A DNA stretch of 39,451 nt from positions 1-39,451 of the forward strand of contig PDZX01000038.1 in NCBI GenBank assembly GCA_002753185.1, written 5' to 3'. This stretch comes from Magnetococcales bacterium WMHbin3. Lineage in GTDB: Bacteria > Pseudomonadota > Magnetococcia > Magnetococcales > Magnetaquicoccaceae. The translations under genes were made by a program, and so were the position numbers. The notes under the pieces were generated by a model. That model ran no database searches, was not told where the DNA came from, and saw only the letters and a program-made list of their open reading frames with translations. Each line of letters opens with the position of its first letter. Position 1 is the first letter of the stretch. Shown piece after piece: positions 18,537 through 32,933 of the stretch.

Positions 18537-20018
18537 ATGTTCAACAGTGCCAGCAGCCAGATCGACAGACGCCTCAACAGCCTTGAAAAGCACCTCAAAC
18601 AGGAAAATCCCGTCCTGTTGCAGGTCGTGCAGAGTTTCCGGGAACTGGATCGGGTCGCCTACCGCATGGGGGTGCTCGGTCGTGATGACTCCTTCGCGAC
18701 CCGGGTGCCGTGGTGGCCGCTGATCGCGGTCTTGGGCACTTTTTCCTCCGGCAAATCGACCTTCATCAACAGTTTTCTCGGCCAAAAGCTGCAACGCACC
18801 GGCAATCAGGCGGTGGACGACAAGTTCACGGTGATCTGCTTCAGCAAGGAGGACAAGGTCCGTACCCTGCCGGGTCTGGCCCTGGACGCGGATCCCCGTT
18901 TCCCCTTCTACCAGATCAGCCGCCAGATCGAGCACGTGGTCCAGGGCGAAGGGAAGCGGATCGACGCCTATCTCCAACTCAAGACCTGCCCCACCGACAA
19001 ACTCCTGGGCAAGATCCTCATCGACTCGCCCGGTTTCGACGCCGACGCCCAGCGCACCTCCACCCTGAGGATCACGGACCATATCATGAGTCTCGCGGAT
19101 CTGGTACTGGTTTTCTTCGATGCCCGCCACCCGGAACCCGGCGCCATGAAGGATACCCTGGATCACCTGGTGAAGAATACCATCAATCGCTCCGACTCCA
19201 ATAAATTCCTCTTCATCCTCAACCAGGTGGACTGCACCGTGCGGGAAGACAACCTGGAGGACGTCACCGCCGCCTGGCAGCGCGCCCTGGCCCAGAGCGG
19301 CCTGACAGCAGGGCGTTTCTTCCAGATCTTCAACCTCGACGCCGCCCATCCCATCGAGGACGAAACCCTGCGCATCCGCTACCACAACAAGCGCGCCGAG
19401 GACATGCACGACATCGAGGAACGGATCCGCCGCGTCGAGGTGGAACGGGCCTACCGGATCATCGGCGTTCTGGAGCATACCGCCAAGCTCATCGGCACCC
19501 AGACCCCCCCCATCGTCAGCGGGCTGCTCAAGCGCTGGCGCAAGCATACCCTCATTCTGGACGGCATCCTGCTGCTGTTGCTCGCCGTCGGGGTGGGGGC
19601 GTTGATGATGGCCGGTTATCCCGTGGCCTCCTGGATCTCCCTCGACACCTGGCTGGCCAAGGAGCAATGGGTGCAGATCCTCGCCGCCATCGCGGCGCTG
19701 GTGGTGGTCTCCGGCGTCGGTTTCCTGCATTTCATGCTGCGCAAGCTCACCGCCGGCCTGATTCTCAAACGGCTGCACAAGGAGATCACAGAGCCGGATC
19801 TGCTGGAATACGTCCGCAACGCCTTCCGCAAGAACACCCAGCCCTGGCGCCTCCTGCTCAGCACCCATCCGGCGGGCTGGGGCAACCTGGCCAGGCTGCG
19901 GGTGGACCGGGTCCTCAAGCTGACCGATCAGTATGTCCAGAACCTCAACGATCAGTTCACCAACCCGTCGGGCCGCGAGGACGCCCCCAACCCCAAGATC
20001 CAACTGGATGTGGATTGA
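18537..20018 (+). CDS. Dynamin-like membrane GTPase
   Basis: 493 aa. The GTPase core has G1 GTFSSGKST (residues 67-75), G3 DSPG (163-166) and G4 NQVD (229-232). The sequence from 53 to 105 (PWWPLIAVLGTFSSGKSTF, then NQAVDDKFTV) resembles EHD/dynamin-type GTPases. A pair of membrane segments lies at about residues 343-363 and 381-402, with helical regions on both sides. This suggests a membrane-remodelling or membrane-anchored GTPase. It is a single gene, not the usual two-gene dynamin pair. Ribosome site CGGAG is 8 bp before the ATG. A strong terminator follows directly. Confidence 0.82.
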   Translation: MFNSASSQIDRRLNSLEKHLKQENPVLLQVVQSFRELDRVAYRMGVLGRDDSFATRVPWWPLIAVLGTFSSGKSTFINSFLGQKLQRTGNQAVDDKFTVICFSKEDKVRTLPGLALDADPRFPFYQISRQIEHVVQGEGKRIDAYLQLKTCPTDKLLGKILIDSPGFDADAQRTSTLRITDHIMSLADLVLVFFDARHPEPGAMKDTLDHLVKNTINRSDSNKFLFILNQVDCTVREDNLEDVTAAWQRALAQSGLTAGRFFQIFNLDAAHPIEDETLRIRYHNKRAEDMHDIEERIRRVEVERAYRIIGVLEHTAKLIGTQTPPIVSGLLKRWRKHTLILDGILLLLLAVGVGALMMAGYPVASWISLDTWLAKEQWVQILAAIAALVVVSGVGFLHFMLRKLTAGLILKRLHKEITEPDLLEYVRNAFRKNTQPWRLLLSTHPAGWGNLARLRVDRVLKLTDQYVQNLNDQFTNPSGREDAPNPKIQLDVD

Positions 20019-20026
20019 CCGCCCCT

Positions 20027-20057
20027 GGCCGCCGGGAGTCGCTCCCGGCGGCCTTTT
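20027..20057 (+). terminator. Strong intrinsic terminator
   Basis: Perfect 12-bp stem (GGCCGCCGGGAG / CTCCCGGCGGCC) with a 3-nt loop and a TTTT run, 8 bp after the GTPase stop. It ends only 14 bp before the ATG of the next kinase gene. Confidence 0.88.
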
Positions 20058-20071
20058 GAACAGGCCCCAGG

Positions 20072-22723
20072 ATGCTCGCTCGAATCCCTCTGACCCTCAA
20101 GGCGCTGCTGGCCACCGTGCTGGTGGCCTCCGCCACCTGGAGTCTGCTGGACACCCTTCAGACCAGTCATCTGCGCGCCCTCTTCCAGGAACGATTCACC
20201 GTCATGCTGGGCGAGAAGGCCGCCGCCAATCGGATCCTCTTCGACAACCACATCCGTGCCTATCACCAATCCGTCCGGCTGCTGGCCTCGCAGAAGAACT
20301 TCCTCGATTACCTCGACCACTGGGAGCCGGTGGATGCCTCCGGCAAGGTGGCGCGCCATGACCGTCCCCCTGCCTGGCTGCCCCGCTCCTCGGTGCTGCG
20401 CGGTTTCACGCCCCTGCCGCTTCTGCTGCTGCTCGATGGCGAGGGCACGGTGCGCGAGATCTACCAGGGTCAGGCGGAGCCGCTCCCCAGGGAGTTGCTG
20501 GAGCCATCGCCGCTCCTCATGGAACTCAGCCACAATCAGACCTTCCTGACCGCCATCGCCGGCGCCCCCTACCTGATCACCTCGGAGGTGATCGCGGACA
20601 GGCAGGGCGAACCCCGCGCCACCCTGATGCTGGCCGCGCCCCTCAACGACGACTTCCTCTCCCGGATCCAGGGACCGGTCGGCCGATACACGGGTCTGGT
20701 CGCGCTGCTCGAAGGCGAGAATCTGAAGATCATCGCCAACAACCAGCCCGCCTCCCTCACCTCCGGGCGGCCCCTTTCCGAGACCATGGAGCGTTATCTG
20801 GTCGCCGGGCAATCCTATTTCGATTATGGTTCGTCGGATCTGCTGCTGCAACTGGTCACCCTGGAACCCATCGGCGCCATGGAGTCCCTGGTGCAATCCA
20901 TTCTGGCCGCCGAGCGGGGGCAGCGCTTCATCACCGCCGCCGTTCTGATCCTGGCCTGTCTGGTCATCATGTACTGGATCACCCGCAAAATCGGGCAGAT
21001 CACGCGCGACATCATGGATTTTTCCGAAAATGTCCTGGACTCCAGGAGCGAGGAGAGCCAGCCGCGCATGGACGAACTCCTGTCGCTGCGCAACCGCTTC
21101 GTCCGTCTGACCGGGGAGATCGTCTCCACCCGCGACTCCCTCAGGACCGAGTTGGAGGAGCGCAAACGGGCCGAGATCGCCATCCGCAAGCTGTCGCGCG
21201 CCGTGGAGCAGAGTCCGGCGGCGGTCATGATCACCGACCAGCAGGGCCGCATCGAGTACGTCAACCCCCAGTTCACCGTTTTGACCGGCTACTCCCATGA
21301 CGAGACCATCGGTCGTGATGCCGGATTTCTTAAGTCGGGCACCACCCCCGCAGTCACCTACAAGAACCTGTGGGATACCATCGCCGCAGGTCAGGTGTGG
21401 CGTGGGCAGTTGCACAACCGGCGCAAGGACGGCGCCGGCTATTGGGAACTCAACGCCATCTCGCCGATCCACGATCCGGAGCAGGGGACCACCCACTACG
21501 TGGCGATCAAGGAGGACGTCTCCTTGCGGATCGAATTGGAAACCGCCCTGCAGCAGGCGCGGGAGGCTGCCGAGGCCGCCATCCGCGTCAAGAACGATTT
21601 CATGGCCAACATCAGCCACGAGCTGCGCACCCCCTTGAACACCGTCATCGGTTGCGCCAACCTGGTGCTGGAAAAGAGCAGCGGCGAACTCAACAAGACC
21701 CAGCGCCGCTATCTCAAGGAGTTGCTGGGCGGCGCGGATCGCCTGTCGGTCATGATCGACGACCTGCTGGACATCTCCAGGCTGGACTCCGAGCAGTTCA
21801 TCCTGGACAAACAGCTCTTCGACCTGCATGCCCTGGTGGCCGGGACCGAGGAGCGCATCGCGGAGCGGGCCAGGGAGAAGGCCCTGGCGTTCACCTGCGA
21901 GGTGACCCCGGTCGCGCCGTTGCGTCTGGTCGGGGATCCGGTCCGTGTGCGGCATGTGTTGATGCATCTGTTGGGCAATGCCATCAAGTTCACCCCCAAG
22001 GGGAGCATTTCCCTGCGCGTGGACCTGGCCCCGCGGCCCGCCGCGCCCGGCACGCTGCTCATCACCATCGCCGACACCGGCATCGGCATTCCGGAGGAGA
22101 TGCAGCATGCCATTTTCGATCCCTTCACCCAGGCCGACACCTCGCTTTCCAGGGCGTATGGCGGTTCCGGGCTGGGGCTGGCCATCACCAAACGGATCAT
22201 CGAGCTGATGGGGGGGAACATCCGGGTGACCAGCCGGGTACACGAGGGGAGCATCTTCGTGCTCACGCTCCCCATGGAGATGCCTCAGGAGGAGAATGGC
22301 GGGCTGCCGGCCGACGCCAGCCCCCTGCCGGGCCGTCGGGCGCTGGTGGCCGGGCGGCATCCGGTCAATCGCCTGATCCTGAAGAAACTGCTCATCGCCA
22401 GGGAGCTGGAGGTCATCGAGCTTGGGGAGTGCCATGCCACGGACGCCATGACCGGCGTGGACGGCAAGCCGCTCCATTTCGATCTCGTCTGCCTGGACTG
22501 CTCCCTCTCCCCGTCGGGGGGCGAGGAGGAGACCCGCCGCCTGCGCGCCTTTCCCGGCCTGGAGACCCCGCCGATCCTGCTGTTCGGCAACGACGAGCTG
22601 CGCGCCAAGACCGCCGACATCCGGGACCTCTATGTGCTCCCCAAGCCGATCCAGCGCTCCCAGGTCTATGCCGCGATCAACCGGGCGCTGGGGATGCAGG
22701 AGGAGGTGGCGAACCAGGGATAA
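20072..22723 (+). CDS. Hybrid-type sensor histidine kinase with PAS and degenerate receiver
   Basis: 883 aa. A membrane segment (about 9-28) and a second one (about 288-306) bracket a large periplasmic sensor that looks Cache-like. A PAS domain follows (about 372-490: AVEQSPAAVMITDQQGRIEYVNP). Then HisKA with SHELRTP (His516) and a HATPase domain with NAIKF, DTGIGIP and GGSGLGLAITKR. The final 130 residues have a receiver-like shape, with FDLVCLDCSL (Asp809) and LPKPI retained. However the acidic pair expected at the first strand is replaced (ALVAGRHPVN), so magnesium binding and phosphorylation may be lost. The gene sits just past a terminator, with only a weak AGG ribosome site. Confidence 0.88.
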   Translation: MLARIPLTLKALLATVLVASATWSLLDTLQTSHLRALFQERFTVMLGEKAAANRILFDNHIRAYHQSVRLLASQKNFLDYLDHWEPVDASGKVARHDRPPAWLPRSSVLRGFTPLPLLLLLDGEGTVREIYQGQAEPLPRELLEPSPLLMELSHNQTFLTAIAGAPYLITSEVIADRQGEPRATLMLAAPLNDDFLSRIQGPVGRYTGLVALLEGENLKIIANNQPASLTSGRPLSETMERYLVAGQSYFDYGSSDLLLQLVTLEPIGAMESLVQSILAAERGQRFITAAVLILACLVIMYWITRKIGQITRDIMDFSENVLDSRSEESQPRMDELLSLRNRFVRLTGEIVSTRDSLRTELEERKRAEIAIRKLSRAVEQSPAAVMITDQQGRIEYVNPQFTVLTGYSHDETIGRDAGFLKSGTTPAVTYKNLWDTIAAGQVWRGQLHNRRKDGAGYWELNAISPIHDPEQGTTHYVAIKEDVSLRIELETALQQAREAAEAAIRVKNDFMANISHELRTPLNTVIGCANLVLEKSSGELNKTQRRYLKELLGGADRLSVMIDDLLDISRLDSEQFILDKQLFDLHALVAGTEERIAERAREKALAFTCEVTPVAPLRLVGDPVRVRHVLMHLLGNAIKFTPKGSISLRVDLAPRPAAPGTLLITIADTGIGIPEEMQHAIFDPFTQADTSLSRAYGGSGLGLAITKRIIELMGGNIRVTSRVHEGSIFVLTLPMEMPQEENGGLPADASPLPGRRALVAGRHPVNRLILKKLLIARELEVIELGECHATDAMTGVDGKPLHFDLVCLDCSLSPSGGEEETRRLRAFPGLETPPILLFGNDELRAKTADIRDLYVLPKPIQRSQVYAAINRALGMQEEVANQG

Positions 22724-22739
22724 TTATTTTGAACATTGT

Positions 22740-22812
22740 GTTAATGGCGGGAAAACGTGCCAGAACGCCTTGAAGGCGCGCCACGGCGTCGGGGGGGCAG
22801 TCCGTGGTTCAT
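22740..22812 (-). pseudogene. Remnant of MNT-type nucleotidyltransferase (HI0073-like) partner
   Basis: The ATG at 22812 overlaps the stop of the HEPN gene (ATGA), as in intact HI0074-HI0073-type pairs. If one C is removed from the run of seven C at 22791-22797 the frame reads MNHGLPPDAVARLQGVLARF, the typical N-terminal helix of these nucleotidyltransferases. As it stands the frame ends after 23 codons. Nothing downstream matches: the GSRAKG active-site motif is absent and the neighbouring kinase ends at 22723. This looks like a frameshifted and truncated antitoxin gene. Confidence 0.6.
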
Positions 22813-23234
22813 GGGTCGTCCACCGGTTGCTGGCAAAGCCGGGTGAACCGCTCGGCCATCTCCTTGAACGCAGGGTAATACCGCTCGGAAATGGCTTCGG
22901 TGATGCTCTGCGCCCGGATCTGGTCGTAGGTGTGGGAGGTCAGGCTGCGATCCGCAATCATTTGCATCCATACATCGCCCTGCGCGATCAGTCCGTTCTT
23001 GAAGGCGCTGCGGGTGGCGTCCCGCGACCCCACCAGCCCGAAAATCCCCTGGTGCTCCAGATAATCCTTGAAGACGTTCCAGGCGAGTTCATGGGTGTAC
23101 TCGAACCCCTGGATCAACCCCTGCTGCTCCAGGGTGGACAATCCCCGTTCCCGCGCCAACGCCATGGCCGCATCGAGGGTTTGCAGGGCCTTGAGGTAAT
23201 TGTCGAAGCGCTGTTTCCATCGCATTTCCCGCAT
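22809..23234 (-). CDS. HI0074-family HEPN protein (nucleotidyltransferase substrate-binding type)
   Basis: About 141 aa, all-helical. It matches the HI0074 family: RWKQRFDNYLKAL, GLIQGFEYTHELAWNVFKDYLE, SRDATRSAFKNGLI and DRSLTSHTYDQ. The last contains R-x4-H-x-Y (about Arg96, His101, Tyr103 from the ATG at 23234), the HEPN ribonuclease motif seen in HepT-type toxins. In paired systems an MNT nucleotidyltransferase acts as partner or antitoxin; here that gene is only a stub. The gene follows the GGDEF gene by 17 bp. Confidence 0.8.
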   Translation of the reverse strand: MREMRWKQRFDNYLKALQTLDAAMALARERGLSTLEQQGLIQGFEYTHELAWNVFKDYLEHQGIFGLVGSRDATRSAFKNGLIAQGDVWMQMIADRSLTSHTYDQIRAQSITEAISERYYPAFKEMAERFTRLCQQPVDDP

Positions 23235-23251
23235 CACCCGTCAGGCTCCCA

Positions 23252-24145
23252 TCATTCCTCCCGCCACTCCACCCGGTTGCGGCCGTTGTGCTTGGCGAGG
23301 TAGAGGGCTTCGTCGGCCATGGCCACCGAGGCGGCGATCTCACGGGAGGTATCCAGCCGCGCCGCGCCGAACGAGATGGTGATGCGAATGGTCTGGTCTT
23401 CTCCGATCAGGATGGCGTTGCTTGCCACCTTTTCCCGGATCCGGTTCAGGGCGGTCAGCGCGCTTTTCTGGTCCACGCCGGGCAAGTAGAGCAGAAACTC
23501 CTCTCCCCCATAGCGGAAAACGAGATCCATGGGCCGCAGCATGTTGCGGATCAGGGCGGCGGTCTGCACCAGCACCATGTCCCCCACGGCGTGGCCATGA
23601 CAGTCGTTCACCTGCTTGAAATGATCGATGTCCGCCATGGCCACGGCACAACTCTCCCCGGTCTCCTCGATCCGCTTGCGTTCCCGCTCCAGGGTGGACA
23701 GGAGCTTGGTCCGGTTGAAGGTCTTGGTCAGAGGATCGGTCTGCAGCAGATGGTCGTAGATCATGAACTGCAGGGTGTTCACGCTCAGCTTGAACGCCGT
23801 TCTCTTGACCAGCGCCTCGTCGTACAAGCCCTTCGCCTGCTGGGGATCCTCCCGCCATTTCTGGTAAAATTGCCGAAATGCCAGGTGCATGTTGCGGTGA
23901 ATCAGTTCGATGTCCTGCATGATCGTGGTCTGTTTGACCGTGCTGTCCATCCCGGAGTAGATCCACTGCCCGAACCGGCAGCACCGGTAGGACGCCTCGC
24001 CGACGAACTCGTCATCCAGCGGCAGGCCGCAAATGATCCCCCGCGTGAAATTGCCGAACCAGTCGTCGTGATAGAAGAGCATCAGATCCAACTGATAGAG
24101 CACGTCGCGTGCTTCCGAAAAGGGGAATTTCCGGAATTCGTTCAT
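23252..24145 (-). CDS. Diguanylate cyclase with N-terminal zinc-binding (CZB-like) domain
   Basis: 297 aa. The C-terminal GGDEF domain is intact: [24 protein letters not shown] and RYGGEEF (213-217), with an inhibitory I-site R-x-x-D (RPMD, 204-207) five residues upstream. The first 130 residues carry spaced His26, Cys56, His83 and His87 in helices, the 3-His-1-Cys pattern of CZB domains as in E. coli DgcZ, so zinc sensing is likely. There is no membrane segment. Its ATG overlaps the stop of the upstream hybrid kinase (ATGA), indicating translational coupling. It would make c-di-GMP in the cytoplasm. Confidence 0.9.
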   Translation of the reverse strand: MNEFRKFPFSEARDVLYQLDLMLFYHDDWFGNFTRGIICGLPLDDEFVGEASYRCCRFGQWIYSGMDSTVKQTTIMQDIELIHRNMHLAFRQFYQKWREDPQQAKGLYDEALVKRTAFKLSVNTLQFMIYDHLLQTDPLTKTFNRTKLLSTLERERKRIEETGESCAVAMADIDHFKQVNDCHGHAVGDMVLVQTAALIRNMLRPMDLVFRYGGEEFLLYLPGVDQKSALTALNRIREKVASNAILIGEDQTIRITISFGAARLDTSREIAASVAMADEALYLAKHNGRNRVEWREE

Positions 24146-26487
24146 GGTGTGCGCTTCCCGTCGCCGGCCAGGGAGCGCAGGATCGACCCGATCCGTCCCG
24201 CCTCCTCTTCGAGACGACCGACCAACTCGCTGGTCCCCTCCAGTGAGCCGTTGCGGGTCAGGGTATCCAGTTCCGTGGCCAGTTCGCTGAAACGGATGGC
24301 CCCCAATTGACGCGACGGGCTTTTCAAGGGATGGGTCTCCCGATGGACCCGTCCCGGATCCCGGGCGGCCACCCCCTCACGGATGGCCAGCAGCCGCTCC
24401 GGCAAGATCTGGAGAAATACCAAAATGACCTCGCGTACCCCCTCCACGCCCAGCGCATCCCGCAACTGACCGAAGAGGCGCATGTCCATGCTGGGAAAAT
24501 CCTCCTCCCGGATGGGTTCCGGGGCTTGCGAAACTTCGGGAACGGGGGCGGGCCGACCGAGGAGCCAGCGGGTCAGAGTCGCTTCCAGTCCGGCCAGGCT
24601 CAGGGGTTTGGCCATGTAGTCGTCCATGCCGGCGGCCAGGCACCGCTCCTTGTCCCCCTGCATGGCATAGGCCGTCACCGCCACCACCGGCAGCCGTTTG
24701 CGGTGCAGTTCCCGTTCCCGTTCCCGCAGATGGCGGCAAGCGGTAAAACCGTCCATGACCGGCATCTGGCAATCCATCAGCACCAGATCGAAGGAGGTGG
24801 TGCGCAATTTATCCAGGGCCAGCGCCCCGTTTTCCGCGATCTCGCACTCCAGGCCCAGCCGTTTGAGCATGCCGTTGATCACCTTCCGGTTGACCGGATC
24901 GTCTTCCACCAGCAGAATGCGCGCGTCGCTGGGCAGACCGCCGGTCTCCGTGACGATCAACGGGGGCCGTTCCCGCTCCGCGTCGCCCTCGGCCGCGCGC
25001 ATGGACACGGTGAAGAAAAACCGGCTGCCGACGCCTGCCTGGCTCGTCACGCCGATCTCTCCTCCCATCCGTTCCACCAGACGCCGGCACAGCGCCAGTC
25101 CCAGACCCGTCCCGCCGAAGCGCCGGGAGTGGGACGAATCCAATTGCACGAAGGGATCGAAGATCTCTTCCAGCCGGTCGGCGGGGATGCCGATGCCCGT
25201 ATCCTCCACCTCGAACCGGAACAGGCCCTCCTGCCCCGGGTTGAGGGTGACCCGCAGCCAGACCGTGCCCCGCTCGGTGAATTTGACCGCATTGCCCAGC
25301 AGATTGCGCAGCACCAGCCGCAAGCCCTTTTCCGCGCCTTGCAGGTATTCCGGGACCGTCTCCGCGATCTCCATCTCCAGACGCAGCCCCTTGGCATCGG
25401 CGCGGGTCCGGGCATTGGCTGTGGACTCCTCCAGGAGTCGCGCCAGTTGAAACACCGTGTTTTCCAGCCCCTCCGCGCCGGAACTGGACCACGACCAGCC
25501 CAGCATGTCGTTGATCAGTTCCACCAGTCCTGCGCTGGCGGTCATCACCCCTTGTACCCATTCCTGCTGTTGGGCGGTCAGGTCGCTGTCGGCCAGCAGG
25601 TCGGAGAAACCGAGAATGGCGTTCATCGGCGTGCGGATTTCATGGCTCATCACCGCCAGGAATTCGCTTTTGGCCCGGTTGCCGACCTCCGCGTGCTCCT
25701 TGGCGCGTTGCAATTCGGAGGTCCGCTCCGCCACCAGGTGTTCCTGACGCACGTTTTCCGTTTGCAGGTGCAAAAAAGTCAGGCGCATCTGTTTGAGCAG
25801 CAGCAGAAACAACGCCGACAGCGCCAACCAGGCCGCGACATGGTAATACAGCACGATGGACCGTTGATTGACGACCGCCTTGCGGATCTCGTCGGAGGGG
25901 AAGGTGAGGCTCAGGCCGCCGCGCACGTCACCTTCGTGGTATCCCTGTTTTGCGTGACATTGCAGGCAGGCCTTGCGGGTCGGCAGGGGCGCCATGTAGC
26001 GGTAACGCGGATTGCCCTCATCTTCGAGGAATTCGATCCGTTCCCGCGCCCCTGCCTCGAAGGTCCGTAACGCCATTTCTTCCCACGGGTCGGCCCGGTT
26101 TTCCGGACGCAGGGGCTTGAGGCTGGTCAGATGCATCGTCAGGGCGCCGGTGCGCAGCGCCAGTTCGGCCACCTGTCTGGTCATGTAGGCCGGATTGACA
26201 CGGGTGAGCACCAGCCCGTCCTGGCAGGTCAACTCCCGAATGGTCGCGTCCAGGTAGGGGTTGGGCGGGGTCTCCGGCGTCATCGGCACGAACACGCCCC
26301 CATGCAGCGCGTTCCAGTGCCGCATGGTCTCGACGAACTGGAACACGAACCGTCCCCGGTTCAGGGCCAGGTCCAGGCCGTGCTGATCCAGATTGCGCAC
26401 GTTCCAAAGATAGGATACGGTCAGCAGGAGGGTCCACAACAGAAAGGGAATGGCCCAGTAGCGCCGGTGCAGGACGATCTCCTTCAT
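24142..26487 (-). CDS. Hybrid histidine kinase with heme-type DUF3365 sensor, receiver and HPt
   Basis: About 781 aa. Domain order: N-terminal membrane segment, periplasmic DUF3365/Tll0287-like sensor with a CxxCH heme-c motif (Cys174, Cys177, His178), a second membrane segment (about 210-235), HisKA with SHEIRTP (His282), HATPase ([28 protein letters not shown]), a receiver (LVEDD; Asp572 in LMDCQMP) and a C-terminal HPt with His719 in HPLKSPS. A full phosphorelay is thus in one protein. The heme suggests redox or gas sensing. I chose the ATG at 26487 over a GTG at 26529 because a GGAG site lies about 9 bp upstream. The stop overlaps the diguanylate cyclase start. Confidence 0.9.
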   Translation of the reverse strand: MKEIVLHRRYWAIPFLLWTLLLTVSYLWNVRNLDQHGLDLALNRGRFVFQFVETMRHWNALHGGVFVPMTPETPPNPYLDATIRELTCQDGLVLTRVNPAYMTRQVAELALRTGALTMHLTSLKPLRPENRADPWEEMALRTFEAGARERIEFLEDEGNPRYRYMAPLPTRKACLQCHAKQGYHEGDVRGGLSLTFPSDEIRKAVVNQRSIVLYYHVAAWLALSALFLLLLKQMRLTFLHLQTENVRQEHLVAERTSELQRAKEHAEVGNRAKSEFLAVMSHEIRTPMNAILGFSDLLADSDLTAQQQEWVQGVMTASAGLVELINDMLGWSWSSSGAEGLENTVFQLARLLEESTANARTRADAKGLRLEMEIAETVPEYLQGAEKGLRLVLRNLLGNAVKFTERGTVWLRVTLNPGQEGLFRFEVEDTGIGIPADRLEEIFDPFVQLDSSHSRRFGGTGLGLALCRRLVERMGGEIGVTSQAGVGSRFFFTVSMRAAEGDAERERPPLIVTETGGLPSDARILLVEDDPVNRKVINGMLKRLGLECEIAENGALALDKLRTTSFDLVLMDCQMPVMDGFTACRHLRERERELHRKRLPVVAVTAYAMQGDKERCLAAGMDDYMAKPLSLAGLEATLTRWLLGRPAPVPEVSQAPEPIREEDFPSMDMRLFGQLRDALGVEGVREVILVFLQILPERLLAIREGVAARDPGRVHRETHPLKSPSRQLGAIRFSELATELDTLTRNGSLEGTSELVGRLEEEAGRIGSILRSLAGDGKRTP

Positions 26488-26581
26488 GCCGGGCGCTCCG
26501 GTTGGCAAGGCGCCGGATGGTTCGCGCACGCATCATTGCGGGAGAGTCTCACACGCGCATAGATAATGAAATAATTCAGAG

Positions 26582-31007
<4,426 letters not shown>

Positions 31008-31270
31008 CCCTTATCCCCTTCCTGACAAAAGGCCACCCGGCAGCGATAGGCATCCACCCCGTAAGGCTCGGAGACCTCCAGCACCACCTGTACGCCGTGC
31101 GGCAACGGGTCGGGGGCGAGGATGCACATGCCGCGCAGGCCCACGTCGATCAAGCCCACCGGCTGGCGTTCCTCGCCTGTCACCAGAACCCCGTAACCCT
31201 CCGTGGGGATGCGCCGGGAGACGCGTACCCGGCCCGGTTGCGCGTTGACGTTTACTCTCGACATGGCGTT

Positions 31271-32029
31271 TCACTCCCGTTGGCGTGCCGCGAGATGCGC
31301 ACGGACCCGTTCCACATCCTCCGGCGTGTCCACGCCACGATTGACCGTCCGGTCGCTCACCACCACCCGGATGGCGTGGCCATGTTCCAGGACGCGCAAC
31401 TGTTCCAGCCGTTCCAGCCGTTCCAGGGGGGTGGGGGGCAGGGTGGCGAAGGTTTGCAGAAAATCGGCCCGGAACCCGTACATCCCCACATGGTGGAGCA
31501 TGCAGGGATGGCCGGTTCCGGGAGGGATCACCCGATCCCGGTCCCAGGGAATCGGCGCGCGGGAAAAATAGAGCGCGTTGCCGTTCCGGTCAACGACCAG
31601 CTTGACGATATTTGGATTGGCGTGATCCGCCGGGTCGCCCAGGGGTTGGGCCACGGTAGCCATGGTCAGCGTGGGGTCGGCGAGCAGAGGCGCGGCCAGT
31701 CGATCGATCAGGGCGGGGTCGAGAAGGGGTTCGTCCCCCTGGACGTTGATGATCACCTCCTCGTCGAGGTCGCGGGCCGCCTCCGCCACCCGGTCGGTCC
31801 CGGAGGCGTGGTCCGGCGAGGTCATGACCACCCTCCCGCCGAAGCCATGCACCGCGTTCCGGATGCGGGCATCGTCGGTGGCCACCACCACGGTGGTCGC
31901 CCCGCAACGGATCGCCGCCTCATGCACCCACGCGATCATCGGCCTGCCCAGCAGGTCCAGCAGGGGCTTGCCCGGCAGGCGGGAGGCGCCGTAACGGGCC
32001 GGAATGACCACCGCGAATCGTCTCGTCAT
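31271..32029 (-). CDS. kdsB: 3-deoxy-manno-octulosonate cytidylyltransferase (CMP-Kdo synthetase)
   Basis: 252 aa. It activates Kdo with CTP for the lipopolysaccharide inner core. Motifs: VVIPARYGASRLPGKPL, VVATDD, TSPDHASGTDRVAEA, NVQGDEPLLDP and HHVGMYGFR, with the C-terminal NRGVDTPEDVERVR. It follows the DUF3108 gene by 9 bp. Confidence 0.96.
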   Translation of the reverse strand: MTRRFAVVIPARYGASRLPGKPLLDLLGRPMIAWVHEAAIRCGATTVVVATDDARIRNAVHGFGGRVVMTSPDHASGTDRVAEAARDLDEEVIINVQGDEPLLDPALIDRLAAPLLADPTLTMATVAQPLGDPADHANPNIVKLVVDRNGNALYFSRAPIPWDRDRVIPPGTGHPCMLHHVGMYGFRADFLQTFATLPPTPLERLERLEQLRVLEHGHAIRVVVSDRTVNRGVDTPEDVERVRAHLAARQRE

Positions 32030-32038
32030 GGGGTTCTC

Positions 32039-32842
32039 CTAATCGTTCCCCTTCATTTCCCGTCGTTCGCCGCGGCCATCGTCCATGAAGACCAGATCGG
32101 CGGCCACGCTCTTGAAGTCGATGCGGCTTTCCACCCGCACCGGAATGCGCCGGGCGTCGTCGGTCACCCAGACCACCACCGAGCCTTGCAGGCGGAACAG
32201 ATCCGAATTGCCCACCACGATGGTCAGAGGGATGGTGTCGAACCACCCCACCGGGGTATGGATCCTTTCCCTGGCGCCAACCTTGATCGAAACCTCGTAG
32301 ATCTTTTTGCCGTCCACCATGGGGAGGTAGATTGCGGCGTCCGGTTGCAGTTTCGGGCAGGTGCGCAGGGAGTAGAAGCCGGTCACCAGGTCGTTGACCT
32401 GCGGGGTGACGCCGGTGATGTAGCCGGTCTCCTCGCCGGGTTGGGTGCGCACCGCCTCGCCCCACTCCCGGTCGAACCGGTAGCTGATCACCTTGGCCAC
32501 GTCGCGGCGCTGTTGTTGTTTGATGAAATAGCGTGCGGAGAGTCCCTTCGGGGTGAGGAGTCCCCCGGCCTGCAACTCGTCCTTGATGAAGTGCAGCATT
32601 TTGACGACGCCTATGGACTCCACCCCCGCGACCAGGAGATACTCACCCGGCGAGGAGGGGCGAACCGTCATGAAGGCCGAGCCGGCGGGGACGCCCATCC
32701 AGTGGATGTTGAACTTGAGATGCTCGCCGGGAGTGGCCCCCAGGGCGGGAAAGGGGATCGGTTCCGCAGCGGATGCGGAGTGGAGCGGGCCGATCGAGGC
32801 GGTCGCGATCAGCAACCAGAGAATGAAGCGTATCATCTGCAT
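32039..32842 (-). CDS. DUF3108 periplasmic protein
   Basis: About 267 aa with a Sec signal peptide (hydrophobic about 5-20, ending HSASAAEP). The body is the DUF3108 beta-rich family: HLKFNIHWMGVPAGSA, PVRVESRIDFKSVAADL and a VVVWVTDDARRIPV strand pair. Function unknown; the fold is thought to be related to periplasmic lipid- or polymer-binding proteins. I used the ATG at 32842 that begins the signal peptide; longer in-frame starts give an unlikely N-terminus. It is divergent from gmhB. Confidence 0.85.
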   Translation of the reverse strand: MQMIRFILWLLIATASIGPLHSASAAEPIPFPALGATPGEHLKFNIHWMGVPAGSAFMTVRPSSPGEYLLVAGVESIGVVKMLHFIKDELQAGGLLTPKGLSARYFIKQQQRRDVAKVISYRFDREWGEAVRTQPGEETGYITGVTPQVNDLVTGFYSLRTCPKLQPDAAIYLPMVDGKKIYEVSIKVGARERIHTPVGWFDTIPLTIVVGNSDLFRLQGSVVVWVTDDARRIPVRVESRIDFKSVAADLVFMDDGRGERREMKGND

Positions 32843-32933
32843 GTCGTGCCATTGTGTCGTGTGGGGCGACGGGGTATGAATGGGTCTATTGCGGTCGGTC
32901 CCCATCCTATCATTACCAGGGAATGTTGCACAG

